A stretch of DNA of 64,000 bases from Paraspadella gotoi. Its lineage: Eukaryota > Chaetognatha. The translations under genes were made by a program, and so were the position numbers. This document shows positions 48,001 through 59,300 of the stretch, one piece after another. The stretch lies in contig CM119265.1 in assembly GCA_051294375.1 (NCBI GenBank), positions 11,533,818 through 11,597,817 of the forward strand, given 5' to 3'. The notes under the pieces are model-generated. The model was given only the letters and a program-made list of their open reading frames with translations, searched no databases and was not told the origin of the DNA. Every line of letters starts with the position of its first letter. Position 1 is the stretch's first letter.

Positions 48001-51000
48001 GTCTCTGTCGTTGTCGCGTCCGCGTTCTTGTCCCTTTGATCCTCTTCGCCCGATTTCAAGATCCGTAAAGCGACGAGTACCTTAGAAACGGCGGCTTTGA
48101 CCGCTGAAGTTTGAGGATCGAGTCGAGGGGATGAGACTTGAGTGCAGGGGCGGGACGGTGAAGATTCTCGAACCCCATTGATAGACGAAAGTTCGCGTAG
48201 AGGATTCGATCCGGACGGTTCCAACCTTCCTTCTTCGTTAGTCGTCTGATCGTCACCGTTCGCCTCGGCGACGCCGTCCGTCGAAGCTTTCAGGGACTCG
48301 TAAGAGTCTTCGGTTCTGTCATTGCGCGACGCCGTGTCAATCTCGGTTTCTTTCTCAGGGGAGGCGTGGCCGTTTGGCAAAGCGGCGTCAATATCTGAAG
48401 CAAAAGGCGGAGTCATCGGAGCATCAGGGTCCGTTCCATTCGGCACAGCTCCGGATCGATAACTTCTAGTGAAACTCGGTCCTGCGGAGTAGAGCATAGA
48501 CGAAGTTTTCGTTTTCATGGGCACGAAGGTTTCCATGATGCTCGCGTTGATGGAATCGAGAACCTTCGATAAGGAATTGGAGCGCATCGGTCGAGACGTC
48601 GAGGCGACGGGCGAAGACGGAAGAGTCTCTGCGTCGATCTCGCGAGAGACTTCGACGAGCCCGTCGCCGTCAGAGCGAACGAGTCGCATCGACTGAAGGA
48701 AAGGAAAACCAAAAGGCATGAAAGAACGGTCAGGGATTAATCAGCCGATTCAGTCGTCATTCATCCCCGTTGACTCTGGCCAAACCTGATGAATGACTTT
48801 GATTTCCTCGTCGCCGTCGACGGGCAGGGTAGAGCCACCGTTGACAAAAAGGCCGTTCACGACGGGACCATAGTGTTCATCTAAAGATTTCTATGGAAGA
48901 ACGAGAGAAACAAAGCATTATATGTGATACTATGAATACCGTGACGGTTAAAATGGAATCATATTACATATTTTTAGAGAAAAAAATCTTAAAAGAATAT
49001 GATCGAGCCTCCTTTCAATGATAACCAAATATTGATGCGATGTTAACCAAAGGATTTATGCGATGATAACCAAATGATTGATGCGATGATAACCAAATAT
49101 TGATGCGATGATACCAAATTATGATGTGATGATAACCAATGATTGATTGCGATGACAGTCATTCATTGATGTGATGATAATTCATTCATTGATACGATGA
49201 TTAATCATTCATTGATGCGATGATAATCATTCATTGATGCGATGATAATCATTCATTGATGCGATGATAATCATTCATTGATGCGATGATAACATTCATT
49301 GATGCGATGATAATCATTCATTGATGCGATGATAATCATTCATTGATGCGATGATAATCATTCATTGATGCGATGATAATCATTCATTGATGCGATGATA
49401 ATCATTCATTGATGCGATGATAATCATTCATTGATGGATGATATCATTCATTGATGCGATGATAATCATTCATTGATGCGATGATAATCTTTCATTGATG
49501 CGATGATAATCATTCATTGATCGATGATATCTGATGCGATGATAATCATTCATTGATGCGATGATAATCATTCATTGATGCGATGATAATCATTCATTGA
49601 TGCGATGATAATCATTCATTGATGCGATCTCGATATATTCTCATTGATGCGATGATAATCATTCATTTGATGCGATGATAATCATTCATTGATCGATGAT
49701 AGTCATTCATTGATGCGATGATAGTCATTCATTGATGCGATGATAGTCATTCATTGATGCGATGATAGTCATTTATTGATGCGATGATAGTCATTCATTG
49801 ATGCGATGATAGTCATTTCATTGATGCGTATGATAGTCATTCATTGATGCGATGTGATAGTCATTCATTGATGCGATGATAGTCATAATTGATGCGATGG
49901 ATAGTCATTCATTGATGCGATGATAGTCATTCATTGACGCAAATGAATCATTCATCATAAATAAAACAAACAAATATGAGTGAAAGAGAGAGAGAAAGAG
50001 AGAGAAAGAGAGAGAGAAAGAAAAAGAGAAAGAAAAAGAATAAATTCACGAAAATCTCGGATAAAAATTTGAGATTTTGCATGGAGAAAAAAGCGCAGAA
50101 TAAATGGCGATAATAAAAGTTTTTAAAAGGAAAAAAAAATTTTCAAAAAACGATCACGCAAGAGATCGTACAGAGAGAGGGAGAGAGACAGAGAGAGAGA
50201 GAAACAGACAGAAAGAGAAAGAAAGAGACAGACAGAGACAGAGAGAGAAAGAGAGAAAGCTGGACAGCCGCTGGAAGGCAGCTGTACAGTCACTGCAGAG
50301 TCTGAACTCGTTTTTAAAGGGTTCAGAAGCGGCAGCAACTGACAAAAATAGACAAAATATATATATATGTAATTTAAAGAAATAAAAGAAAAGAAAAAAA
50401 TGTTACAATTGGAAATTGTTACAATTTTTTCCAATCATAGCTTGTAAAAGATTTTATTTTTATTTGTATTAAAATTAAGATATAGCTTCTCATTAAAAAG
50501 TTATTTTGATTTCACATGTTTTTTATTGATACAAAGATTTTTTTATGAATTTAATTTTCAATATTATTTACTGCAATATGTAAATTAGATTAAAGCATTT
50601 CTATATAATAATTTGGATATTATATTGAGTTCTATAATCTCATTTGCATATTGCAGTAAATCATAATGAAGTGGAAATTGAAACAAAAAATACTTGAATC
50701 CAAATGTAATATGAAAATTTCAAAGCTATTTCAAGATGAGAAGCCATATCTATTTAACTTACTATGATCACACACTTTTATAAAACTTTATCGTAATTCA
50801 TAATAATTTTTATTTAAAAAAAAAGGTAAGTCCCAGCCAAAATTATAAAAGCGTAGTAGTTTTTATACAAAAAAGCGTGACGCCGACGACGACGTCACAA
50901 AGAAGCTGACCCGAATCAATATCGAGCCTGAACCGGCTTCGCCGGGAGGCTCGATAAAAAGAGGGTTCCCCATGTTTACCCTGACTTTCTTAGCGGAAAC

Positions 51001-51247
51001 CTCGGAGGCGTCAGAATCTTCGTCGTCGTCGCTGCTGGCGATGTGGTCGATATTCATTGAAACCAACGAAGCCGTATCAATTTCCTAAGCATATTTGTTA
51101 AACATACACTACCATCATAACATAACGATCAAATCGTTGCACCTTATGTTTTTCGCAGCACCAGACGCGATAAAAATCCAGAAGTTTGCCTCTGGAGTTT
51201 TTCTTTCTAATCTTTTGATGTAATGGGGCGCAGGGAAAGTGGAAAGC
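42021..51247 (-). CDS. Unrecognised multi-exon gene, 5' end missing
   Basis: Six exons are supported by splice sites and phase: 51143-51247, 50980-51084, 48786-48890, 47249-48692, 46981-47081 and 42021-42425. Joined, they make 2265 nt, or 754 residues plus a TGA stop. The order is a basic segment ('KIRKKNSRGKLLDFYRVW'), an acidic run SSDDDEDSDASE, the short exon ending DGDEEIKVIHQ, and a long Ser-rich exon of 481 codons with a more ordered C-terminal half ('FIFVNVAPEIIRGYGLS', 'FPALRVSHVTLFDDYALAA'). The tail has 'FFPHAFITPQDKWRLLRG', 'LLLPTNPRLVPHFDAFAA' and 'LDPFQLARDFRLAFPD'. I recognise no family; a faint GDSL-hydrolase look is not convincing. Some boundaries are uncertain: the donor could be 47249 or 47255, and exon 2 could run to about 50923. 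The stop lies 179 bp before the DDX19 ATG. Upstream exons are not in clean sequence. Confidence 0.6.
42964..43917. mobile_element. hAT-like element carrying a SINE-like insertion
   Basis: This copy has the same family ends as element B (TAGGAGTCTACG ... AGAGCTTAGTCCTA). It supplies the empty site for the 2.24-kb nested element, since 'CAATATAAACGCTCC' is uninterrupted at 43043-43057. Without the internal insertion at 43597-43826 it is about 717 bp. Unlike the other copies, its flanks show no clear 8-bp duplication. Confidence 0.75.
43597..43826 (-). mobile_element. SINE-like 230-bp insertion with 7-bp target duplication
   Basis: The insertion is flanked by TAATATT at 43590-43596 and 43827-43833; the empty site is intact at 20640-20660. 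On the minus strand it contains GGGGTTCTAACCCGG, which resembles a tRNA-type B box, followed by a GC-rich body. A variable-length duplication and a B-box-like motif suggest a tRNA-derived SINE. No poly(A) tail was found and the A box is uncertain. Confidence 0.55.
45340..45784. mobile_element. Truncated AACCGTTA MITE
   Basis: The internal block from about 45515 ('GAGATTAGTATAGAAAAAAG') and the right terminal repeat ending GTTAACGGTTATCG match 30170-30455. The left terminal repeat is absent. The purine-rich stretch at 45340-45520 gives a spurious Lys/Glu/Gly-rich ORF. Confidence 0.65.
49018..49965. repeat. 22-bp minisatellite in an intron of the unrecognised gene
   Basis: About 40 copies of GATGCGATGATAATCATTCATT. 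Variants come in blocks: a leading block with GATAACCAAATATT units (about 49018-49135), a long middle block with GATAATCATTCATT (to about 49690), and a final block with GATAGTCATTCATT (to about 49940). There are occasional units with single-base indels and a few broken ones (for example near 49520 and 49630). There are no unique spacers, so it is not a CRISPR array. It sits in the 2089-bp intron 48891-50979. Confidence 0.95.
49966..50979. repeat. GA-rich tract and repeat remnants in intron
   Basis: Positions 49978-50250 are (GA)n and GAAA-rich simple sequence. 50240-50340 carries 'GAGAAAGCTGGACAGCCG' and 'CACTGCAGAGTCTGAAC', whose first part is echoed weakly at 21680 and 42890. 50860-50960 has an AGCGTGACG(C)CGACGACG motif also seen at 21720 and 31660, next to a short inverted repeat (CGAGCCT ... 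AGGCTCG). No gene is called. Confidence 0.5.
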
Positions 51248-53350
51248 CTGAGTCAAAATATATTCATACTAATTCCTAATCGCAAAAAAAATTGTATAAT
51301 AGGGTAGTGCGGGGTAATTCGGAACACCTTTGGAAGTATTCAAATTTTTCACATAGTAAGTTTATTTAAAAAAAAAATTGTGGTAATATAACTAGGAAAG
51401 TGTCCCCGCTACAGATTGATGTAGGGGTCGCATTTTTTTTTAAATTTAAAAGTTTTCCGTTTTACTCCACCCTGAAGTAAAACGGAACACTTAATATATT
51501 ATGTATAATTTTTTATAATACCTCAAAAACAACGAAAAGAGAGTATATACATAATAAAATAAATATTAAAAAAATAATAACTAAAGCACTATTATTTGGA
51601 GCATAGTGCCTCTCATTGATGTTTTATGTAAACAAATTTTAAATCTAACATTCTTAAGTGGGTAAAATAATTTTTAATACCATGTTCTCAATTTTGAAAA
51701 ATTATTGAATGACAATATATATCAAAGGTATATATATTTAGGACTAAGCTCTGACGAACAAAGTCCGAGGTTGTTTTAATATATTCTTATACCGGCCAAG
51801 GTAGAATGATGGCAATATTGTTAATATTAAGTTTCAAAAAAATCCGACCATAAATATAGAAAATATTAACCAAAATCTTCGGAAAATCCACCCATTCTTT
51901 GGAAGATTTTCGCCATAGAAGATTTTTCCCGAATCTGACTCCCGGTTGAAAACTCTTAGAATTCCGATCGTTAGCTCCTCTTTTACTTTTACTTTAAATA
52001 AAAATTTCACCAAAATGGACTAATTCACTTTCCCATGATCGTATCATATCACAATAATCAAATAAAATGTAAAGACAATTTTTGAGAGCCTTTCAGACAC
52101 TTTGCCAAAGGATTCCAAAATTGGACTTCATTTGTTGAACAAAAACATACCTCAGTCACATTAATATCGTTTTCAAGGAAAAAAACCTTTTCACTTTCAT
52201 ATATAAAATCATTGAGCATCGGAAAATTTTTTCCGTCCAACAAGCATCAGTCTAATTGTTCTGGCTTGTTTGATATCAAGATGTTGATGATTTGACAAGA
52301 GAAAAAAATGCGAGCCCTTCAGAGCACACGAATCGGAAATCAAAGTTGTTTTACATCGAATATTTTACCAGAATTTTTACCAGGAGCGTTTATATTGTTT
52401 GGTAGTCAAGATTTTGAACGAAAATTCCACATTTAAAAGAAAGTCTTCCTTGATCTCTAAGAACGACGTAGACTCCTAATATATTTTTTGATTTATAGTA
52501 TTTTTGATAAAGTTTTTTATTTCTTTTCATTCCTGAATATCGTCCCCATCTTTATTTTCAATTAATATTGGTTTTTTCCCCATTTTTAATTTTTAATTTC
52601 CAATGTTATTTTTTCTTATTCTTTTTATTTATCATTTTAAATTGTCTTTTGAAATTTAGCTTATCTTTTATTTCCTTTTATAAATTTTTATATTTATATT
52701 AATTTTATATTAATTTCATATTAATTTTGTCTCAAACTAATTTTTTATCGATATTTAGGCGTTAAATTCCATTCTCAACTTTTTATATTTTTTATTGCTA
52801 AAAATTTATTTTTTACTGTAACATTAATAATATATGTAATAAAAAAGTAGGCGACTACTTTTTTATTAGTTTACTTAGTAATTGATATTGCAGGGATAGG
52901 CTTTAGGCAAAGCAAGGATTGGCTTTGAGCAAAAGCAAGGGTTGGTCTTAAGTAAAGCTTAAGGCCAGGGATCACTCAACCTAAAATTGTAGACATCTTA
53001 ATTTACTGTATCTTAATCATTTTCTCACATCTTGTAAGAGTTTTTCTATTAAAAAATAATCGAAAACTTTTCAAAATCTACCCAAAATGTTCATAAAAAT
53101 TTAAACAAAATTTTTTTTTCGGTAAAACTAGATTTTCAAGAGAAAAATAATTTTTTAACTGTAAGCTAAATTTTTACAACCAAATTTTTAACTTAAAACT
53201 GATTCTTTACCGTAAGCTCAATTTCTACTTCTTATATTTAATTCTTCTTTTGGTAGAAGTCCATACTTGGAGTTGTATCACTAATAAGTCTAAAATAAAC
53301 TACTCTACTTATTTTCCAGACGGATTTTTATGCTTTTATGAGTTTTATGA
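51248..53350. other. AT-rich stretch with one hAT-like element; no gene seen
   Basis: Positions 51300-51735 are AT-rich with no recognised content. 51739-52478 is a hAT-like element. 52490-53350 is about 75-80% AT with short direct repeats (AAGCAAGG at 52910-52950) and no ORF. The 5' exons of the unrecognised gene should lie further right in transcription, but none is visible before the gap. Confidence 0.5.
51739..52478. mobile_element. hAT-like element, perfect 8-bp target duplication
   Basis: This 740-bp copy, in the orientation of element A, runs from AGGACTAAGC to GACTCCTA. It is flanked by ATATATTT at 51732-51739 and 52479-52486. It has no nested insertions. It shows moderate divergence from the other copies and no transposase. 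Confidence 0.75.
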
Positions 53351-53375
53351 NNNNNNNNNNNNNNNNNNNNNNNNN
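53351..53375. other. Assembly gap (25 N)
   Basis: A run of 25 N. Left of it the sequence is clean and AT-rich; right of it an error-filled copy of about 46580 onward starts. Confidence 0.99.
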
Positions 53376-56300
53376 GTAGTGCTTATGCAACTAGGAAATC
53401 TGACTCCGTGGCGAGCATCTCTTTTATAGTTTTGCTTATCGGCGCGAGAAGTTTATCGAGTGAGTTATTGATCTGTGTATTATCTACAGTAAGGGTCTTG
53501 ATGAAATCGTATACGGTATCTTTTCAGGTTAACGAGCTCAATATCAACTTTCATATCCTATATTCAGTTGCGAGAAGAAGTGAGACTCTGAGCAGAGACA
53601 GAAAATGGGAGATGAGTATTTCCAATGATGAGTTGGAAGCGCAGCTTGTTTTCTTGTAGTCCGCCAAGTTCAAGAGTTTTGAGAATTGTGTGTATTTAGA
53701 ATTTTTAACATTTACCGAAAGAGTATTCGGCTTGTAAACAGAGAGAGCATAAGAAGATGAGGGATGTAGTATTCTAGAGAGAGTAAGCACGGTCTTTATA
53801 GTTACGTGGCTTTTGTGAGAAAGTAACGTCAGAGAGTCCATAGGCGACGGTCGCTTTGATTTGAGAGCGAGAGGAGAGAGAAGGTTTTGCCCTCATATTG
53901 AGTCGTTAAGTTTCCATGAGTTTCCTATGTGGCGTAAGTTGTAATGACGCATGATACGAAGCAGAGGCTCCTCTCCGGTGCTGTGCACACTCTGACTCAA
54001 GAGAGTTTTATGTGCGCACATAGATAGTCGGCGAATCGGTTCTACACAGAAAAAACTTAATCCACATGAAGGAGACACGCGAGAGAACGACAAGATAAGG
54101 AGAGGCGCAATGCAATATAGGAGTCATCGAGGGGTATATTGAAGAGGGGCGGAGAGTGAATCAGCCGGAATTCAGTCGGAAAATCACATATCGTCAATAT
54201 TTTCGCGAGAGGAGCACACTCAAAGAAGTTATATGACTTGCTAGACAACACTTAGAGGCCACACAAGGGAGGCCCTAAGAGAAGGGAGAAGGAATGAAAA
54301 AGCGATAGTAGGAGAGTGAATCTGGCAAGCTACAATCCTCTCGCAAATCAAATATGTAACATGTGTTAATAAGGTAAAAAACGAGCCTATCAATGTTACA
54401 TCATGACTTCTGGTTTCCGCTCAGTGAAAGTCCGCCGTGACCTCCGAGGAAACGCTAACTTTGCCGCAGCGAAGATCTCGCCTCAGAGGTAATAAATTAG
54501 AAACGCCAAGTGACGCCTTGTCTTACCTCCCAAAGCGTAAGCTGCGGGGAGACTCGGCGGCGGCCAATCTCTACGTTCGGCGGCCATCTTTTCACACTGG
54601 CCATCGATCAACTATACGCCGAGCGAGCGACCCGATTTCCGGTACCCTTCGGTCATATCATTTGCAAGGACGAATCGAAGTGATGTGGATCAGACAAGAG
54701 CAATTAATCTGTGTTGATTAAACCTATGAAATCAGGCGCGTGACCGCCCGGGCTTGAGCAGCAACGCCTTCGGGGAAAATCTATCACAGACTGTCACATA
54801 TTCGTCGAGGTACGATCGAGAGAACAGGCGTTGGATCGACAAGACTCTCTCGTTAAAAAGACGATAGCGAGGGACTCGTGAGGATCCGGTCGCAAACGAG
54901 TCCGTGGGTAAACTACGAGACTCGAGTACGGGTAAAAGGCGATAATATCCTGAGGTGCGGAATGCTCTAACCGCGTACATCCATCGATGTAAAGTGTCTA
55001 TTCGCCGGGACTGTGAATAAACCAAACCAGAGTCCTCTGGAAGGTACGGCGGGGAAGCTCGGAGTATATTTCCCATCGAGACGAAGGTCACGTTTCGCAA
55101 TATGCGATGATAACCAAATTATTGAATGTGATGAATAACCAAATGATTGATGCGGCGATGGCGTGAGAGACCACGTTAGACAGCGTAAATTCGATATTTC
55201 CGGGCTGCAGTGTAGATGGTATGAAGAAAAATGAAAATATCATGAGAGTGGGATGAGAGCGATGACACAGAGAAATGCGAAAAACTGGCGCGCGCGAGTT
55301 AATGGAGGGAGAGAAGATGTGAGGCGAGCAGCAAGGATGAACTTATATCGAAACAGTAAGCGCGAAAACTCTTCTGACGCGGCGATTGGTAGAGACCTTG
55401 AAATTGCGCATGGGATGATATTTATATTGTGTCCGACGTCACAATACTCGGTGATGCGAAATGATCCAGGAGTCATGCTCACGTCATTGATGCGATGAAA
55501 TAAAATTTGGCAGCTAGTCTGAACTCCACCAGGGGTCTGTTGTCGTGTCAGTGCACTCCTTCGCAGAAGAGTAAAATCGCTAATGATTGGCACTAAGATG
55601 CATTGATGCAGCGAGATGTAGTAGGAACGGAAAACGACGGGGAGAAGGAGATGGCCGACCAATTTAATTCCATGATGGATTTGATTAATTTTTTCTCACT
55701 TCATTGATGGCTGAAGACTGAATACATCAATCCTGGCTACTTCTCGTCGATTGGTCCGATGATAATCAATGCCAGATCCTCTGATGCGATGGAATCTTTA
55801 GAGTTCACCTTGTAAATCTTCTGGTGCGATGCAATAGAATTCTATTCACAAGTATTCCGTATAATGCGCAGACGAAGTAGCAATTAGAAACATGGCGGCT
55901 ATTTGACCGCTGAGTTTTCCAGGATTCGAGTAATCGAGGGGGCGATTGAAGACTTGAAAAGTGCAGGGTGTCCGAGAGTGACGTCGTAGAAGTATTTGCT
56001 CAGAACTCGCGATGACCTAAATTATGACTAAGATCCGAAAGTTCGAGCACTTGGAATAGCAGGATGAATAGGAGATATTCGATCATTCATTCCGGACGGT
56101 GATTTTGCGCAGTGACAACGCTTATACCTATCTTCTGTCATATGTCGCACTTTGTATTCGATTGCGACTGATACACAGTCTTACGCATACTTCGGACGTA
56201 CTGATGGCGCCGAGTGTCCAAGTTACGAAAAGCTCATTTCATTCAGTGTGACTATGCGATGCACGTAATGAGAATCTTCGTGTTCATCTGTCGATCATTG

Positions 56301-59300
56301 AGATGTCGCGGGCGGCCGACGGGCCGTGTCAATCTGCGGTTTCTTTTCTCAGGGGAGGACGTGGCCGGTATTATAGCAATCAGCGGAGTCTCGATCAATG
56401 ATCTTGGAGAGAAGCAATAAGGCGGAGAATCATTCGAGATGACTATCCAAGGGTCTCCGTTCTCACTCATGATTCGGCGATGATTCAAGTCACATGCTCC
56501 GGATCGAGATGGAATCGCGTATTCTCGTAAGTGAAAAGCTTCCACTGGTCCTCGCTGCGGGAGTAGAGCATTACGAACTCTGAAGTTTTTTTGAGCTTTT
56601 GTACTATATGGGCAATCGTCACAATAGGTGTATTCGCGATGGAGATTAGCGCTTCGACGTTGAACTAGTGAAATCGTAGAGAACGCCTGTACTGAGTATA
56701 TAAAAAGAATTTGGCGATGCGTCATCATCGTGGATCGAGGACGATGATCGAGTGACGGACTGCGCGCAGTAAGCGGAAAGAGTCCTCTGTCGCTCATGCT
56801 CTTCGATGCGATGACATTGAGGCGTAGACGCACATTCGAATCAGAGCCACTGTCAGTGCCCGAGTCAGAGTAAGACTGACCATGTCGCATCGAGTAGATG
56901 TAGCAAAAAGTGGATAGATCACAACATAATGCATGAAACGAAGCGGATCAGTGAATCATTCCGTGATTAATCAGACTCTACATATTCAGTATATACGTAA
57001 CATCTCACAATACCAACACCCTGAGTGTTATGACTCGATCATAGGCCAGACACGTATGGATGAAAGATAGACCTATGTGAATATGAGTCACGAATATCGG
57101 AAGTACGAGAGGAGAGCCGAGTCGAACGAAGAGCGCAGGAAGTAGAAAAGAGGCAAGTAAATTCCACGCGTTGACAAACAGGCCCGAGAGATATTTCTAC
57201 CTGACCGGGGGACCAAAAAATGTTGAGATTTTTTGAGCCATGGAGAAAAAACTAAGCAAATGAGAATATTTGGCGATATCATAATGAAAAGAAACTTTGA
57301 AAACAAGGACATATAATAATGTGATATCTATGAATACAAAAAAACGATCAGTGACGGCTTATAAAATGGGAATGCATATACGTATCTAAGCAGTGAAGAT
57401 TGGATATAGAAGAAGACAAAACTCGTATATAGAGAGAAGAAGAGAAGTAACAGTGAATACGCAGGCCTACTTATCAGAATGGAGAAACAAGCAGAAAATA
57501 AAGTTAGACTAGACAGAGAGCAGAGAAGAAGAAAGAGAGAGAGCGAGCGCGTGATCGTTAACCAAAGGATTTATGCGAGATAACCAAATAATCGAGAGGC
57601 CCTGGAAGGCAGCTGGTACAGTCACTGCACGAGGAAGTCGCACTTGAAACTACGCTCAATTTATATTTGTATTTAGCAGAAAGAGGTTCAAGAGCGGCAG
57701 CAACCTGAGAAACATATATATAAAATTATATGCAAAATATATGAGTGTAATGAATATATCATCAATATATGATTAATATGATGACACGATGACTAAGTAA
57801 CATAAGTACAATATGAGAGTAGATAGATTAGATAATACATATGTTCATTGATTACAGAATGGATAAGGTCATAAAATTGTTCATTTTATTGTACGCTAAA
57901 AATCGATAATTGATATAAATTACGCAATATTTTATTTCTCTATTGAGATGTAGTCTCGAAATTTGAATAATCATTGCATATATGAGACTTGCGCATTGTA
58001 TATAAAAAGATCATTATTCTCATTTGAATTTACGACGGTATGTATATCTATTTATTGATACATCATTAGAAGATTTTGTCTGTATGATAAATTGAACTAT
58101 AATTTATCTAGTATATTATTGAGTAATGATCCAATCATTCATTGAAGATCAGCGAAATGATATATGCTATAATTAGATTAATCACGCTGATTGCTCTGTT
58201 ACTTAGATTAAATTAATATTACATATTGATTGACTCGAGAATGTATTAATCATGTCATGTTGAACTTGCACTGAATGTCACTATATTGCACTATATTGCA
58301 TCGAGTTGAGAGATATCAATGAACTGAAATGTGTATGAAATATGTAACACAAAAAATCATTGCATGCGCGAATGATTAACCTCATAATGCTAATATGATT
58401 GAAAAAAGCTGTTCAAAAGATGATAATCATTCATCTTTGAATTTTTCAAAGATGCGAGATAGGATAATGCATCATTCATCTATTTAAATAAGCTGTATCA
58501 TATAATCATCATCCACCAACTTTGATTGGCGATGTATATTATCATTAAAACTTTCATTTGAAAGCTGTCATGAATAATCATTCATTGATGCGATGATTAA
58601 TCATTCCATTGATGCGATGACGGGTAATCTATTCTATACAATTGAGATTTTTATTTTTAAAAAAAGGGTGGCGAAAGTGTCATCAATCCCATAAATTATT
58701 AAAAGCAGTTTAGTAGATTTGTTTATACAAAAAGCGGCATGATTCTGAGTACATCTCCAGCTCCGGTAGCAGGAGACTGATACGTATCGCTAGCATCAAC
58801 AGGAACTGATCCGACTCGAATTGCAAATATGGCGGGAGTGATAGGCTCATGCTGTCATTGAATAGCGCACCTGCATAGGCGAGGCTTCGCCGTCGATGTT
58901 AGAGCTCTCGATGCAGAGATGAATAAGTCACAATGAGGGTTCCTCATACCTGATCACTCGGTATTGTAACCAATATTCATTGATGACTGTCGATCTGTTA
59001 TAAGCGCTGAGTAGTCAATATAGCATGCTCATGCGGAGATAGTCGAAGGTAATTTGAACTCGGCGAAGAGATGATAACTAGTCTACTCGTCGTTCAGAGT
59101 TGATCGCTGGCTGCGATGATAGTCGCGAGCATGTCGTTCGCGCATTGACGGGGCACATGAAATGATGACATCATATAATATAATAAATACAATATCAAAT
59201 GATGAGTAGAAAGAAGGAGCGAGAAAGCAGAGACGAAAGAGAAGAGAGAAAGAGCACAAGAGAGTTAGAGATCATGATAATAGCACTAATAAATTCAACT

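Noticed and set aside
47249-48692. GDSL/SGNH hydrolase domain in the long exon of the unrecognised gene
   Set aside because: 'FIFVNVAPE' and 'VTLFDDYAL' recall the end of such domains, but there is no GDS block, no GxND block and no DxxH.
49018-49965. Regularly repeated 22-bp units as a possible CRISPR array
   Set aside because: Units are contiguous with no unique spacers, lie in an intron of a eukaryotic gene, and there are no cas genes; it is a minisatellite.
50980-51247. Assignment of the unrecognised gene to the PACS family
   Set aside because: Short look-alikes ('PHYIKR' in another frame, 'SLVSMNIDH') were suggestive, but the frame does not join to the next exon and the downstream 480-codon exon has none of the PACS C-terminal motifs.
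51739-52478. Tc1/mariner identity for the TAGGACT element, based on flanking TA
   Set aside because: Three copies show 8-bp flanking repeats (one perfect ATATATTT, one perfect ATTTAGAG, one 7 of 8), which fits hAT better than a TA duplication.
56252-56890. 212-codon minus-strand ORF near the right end
   Set aside because: It lies in the error-filled duplicate and spans scrambled pieces of an exon that reads in a different frame in the clean copy.
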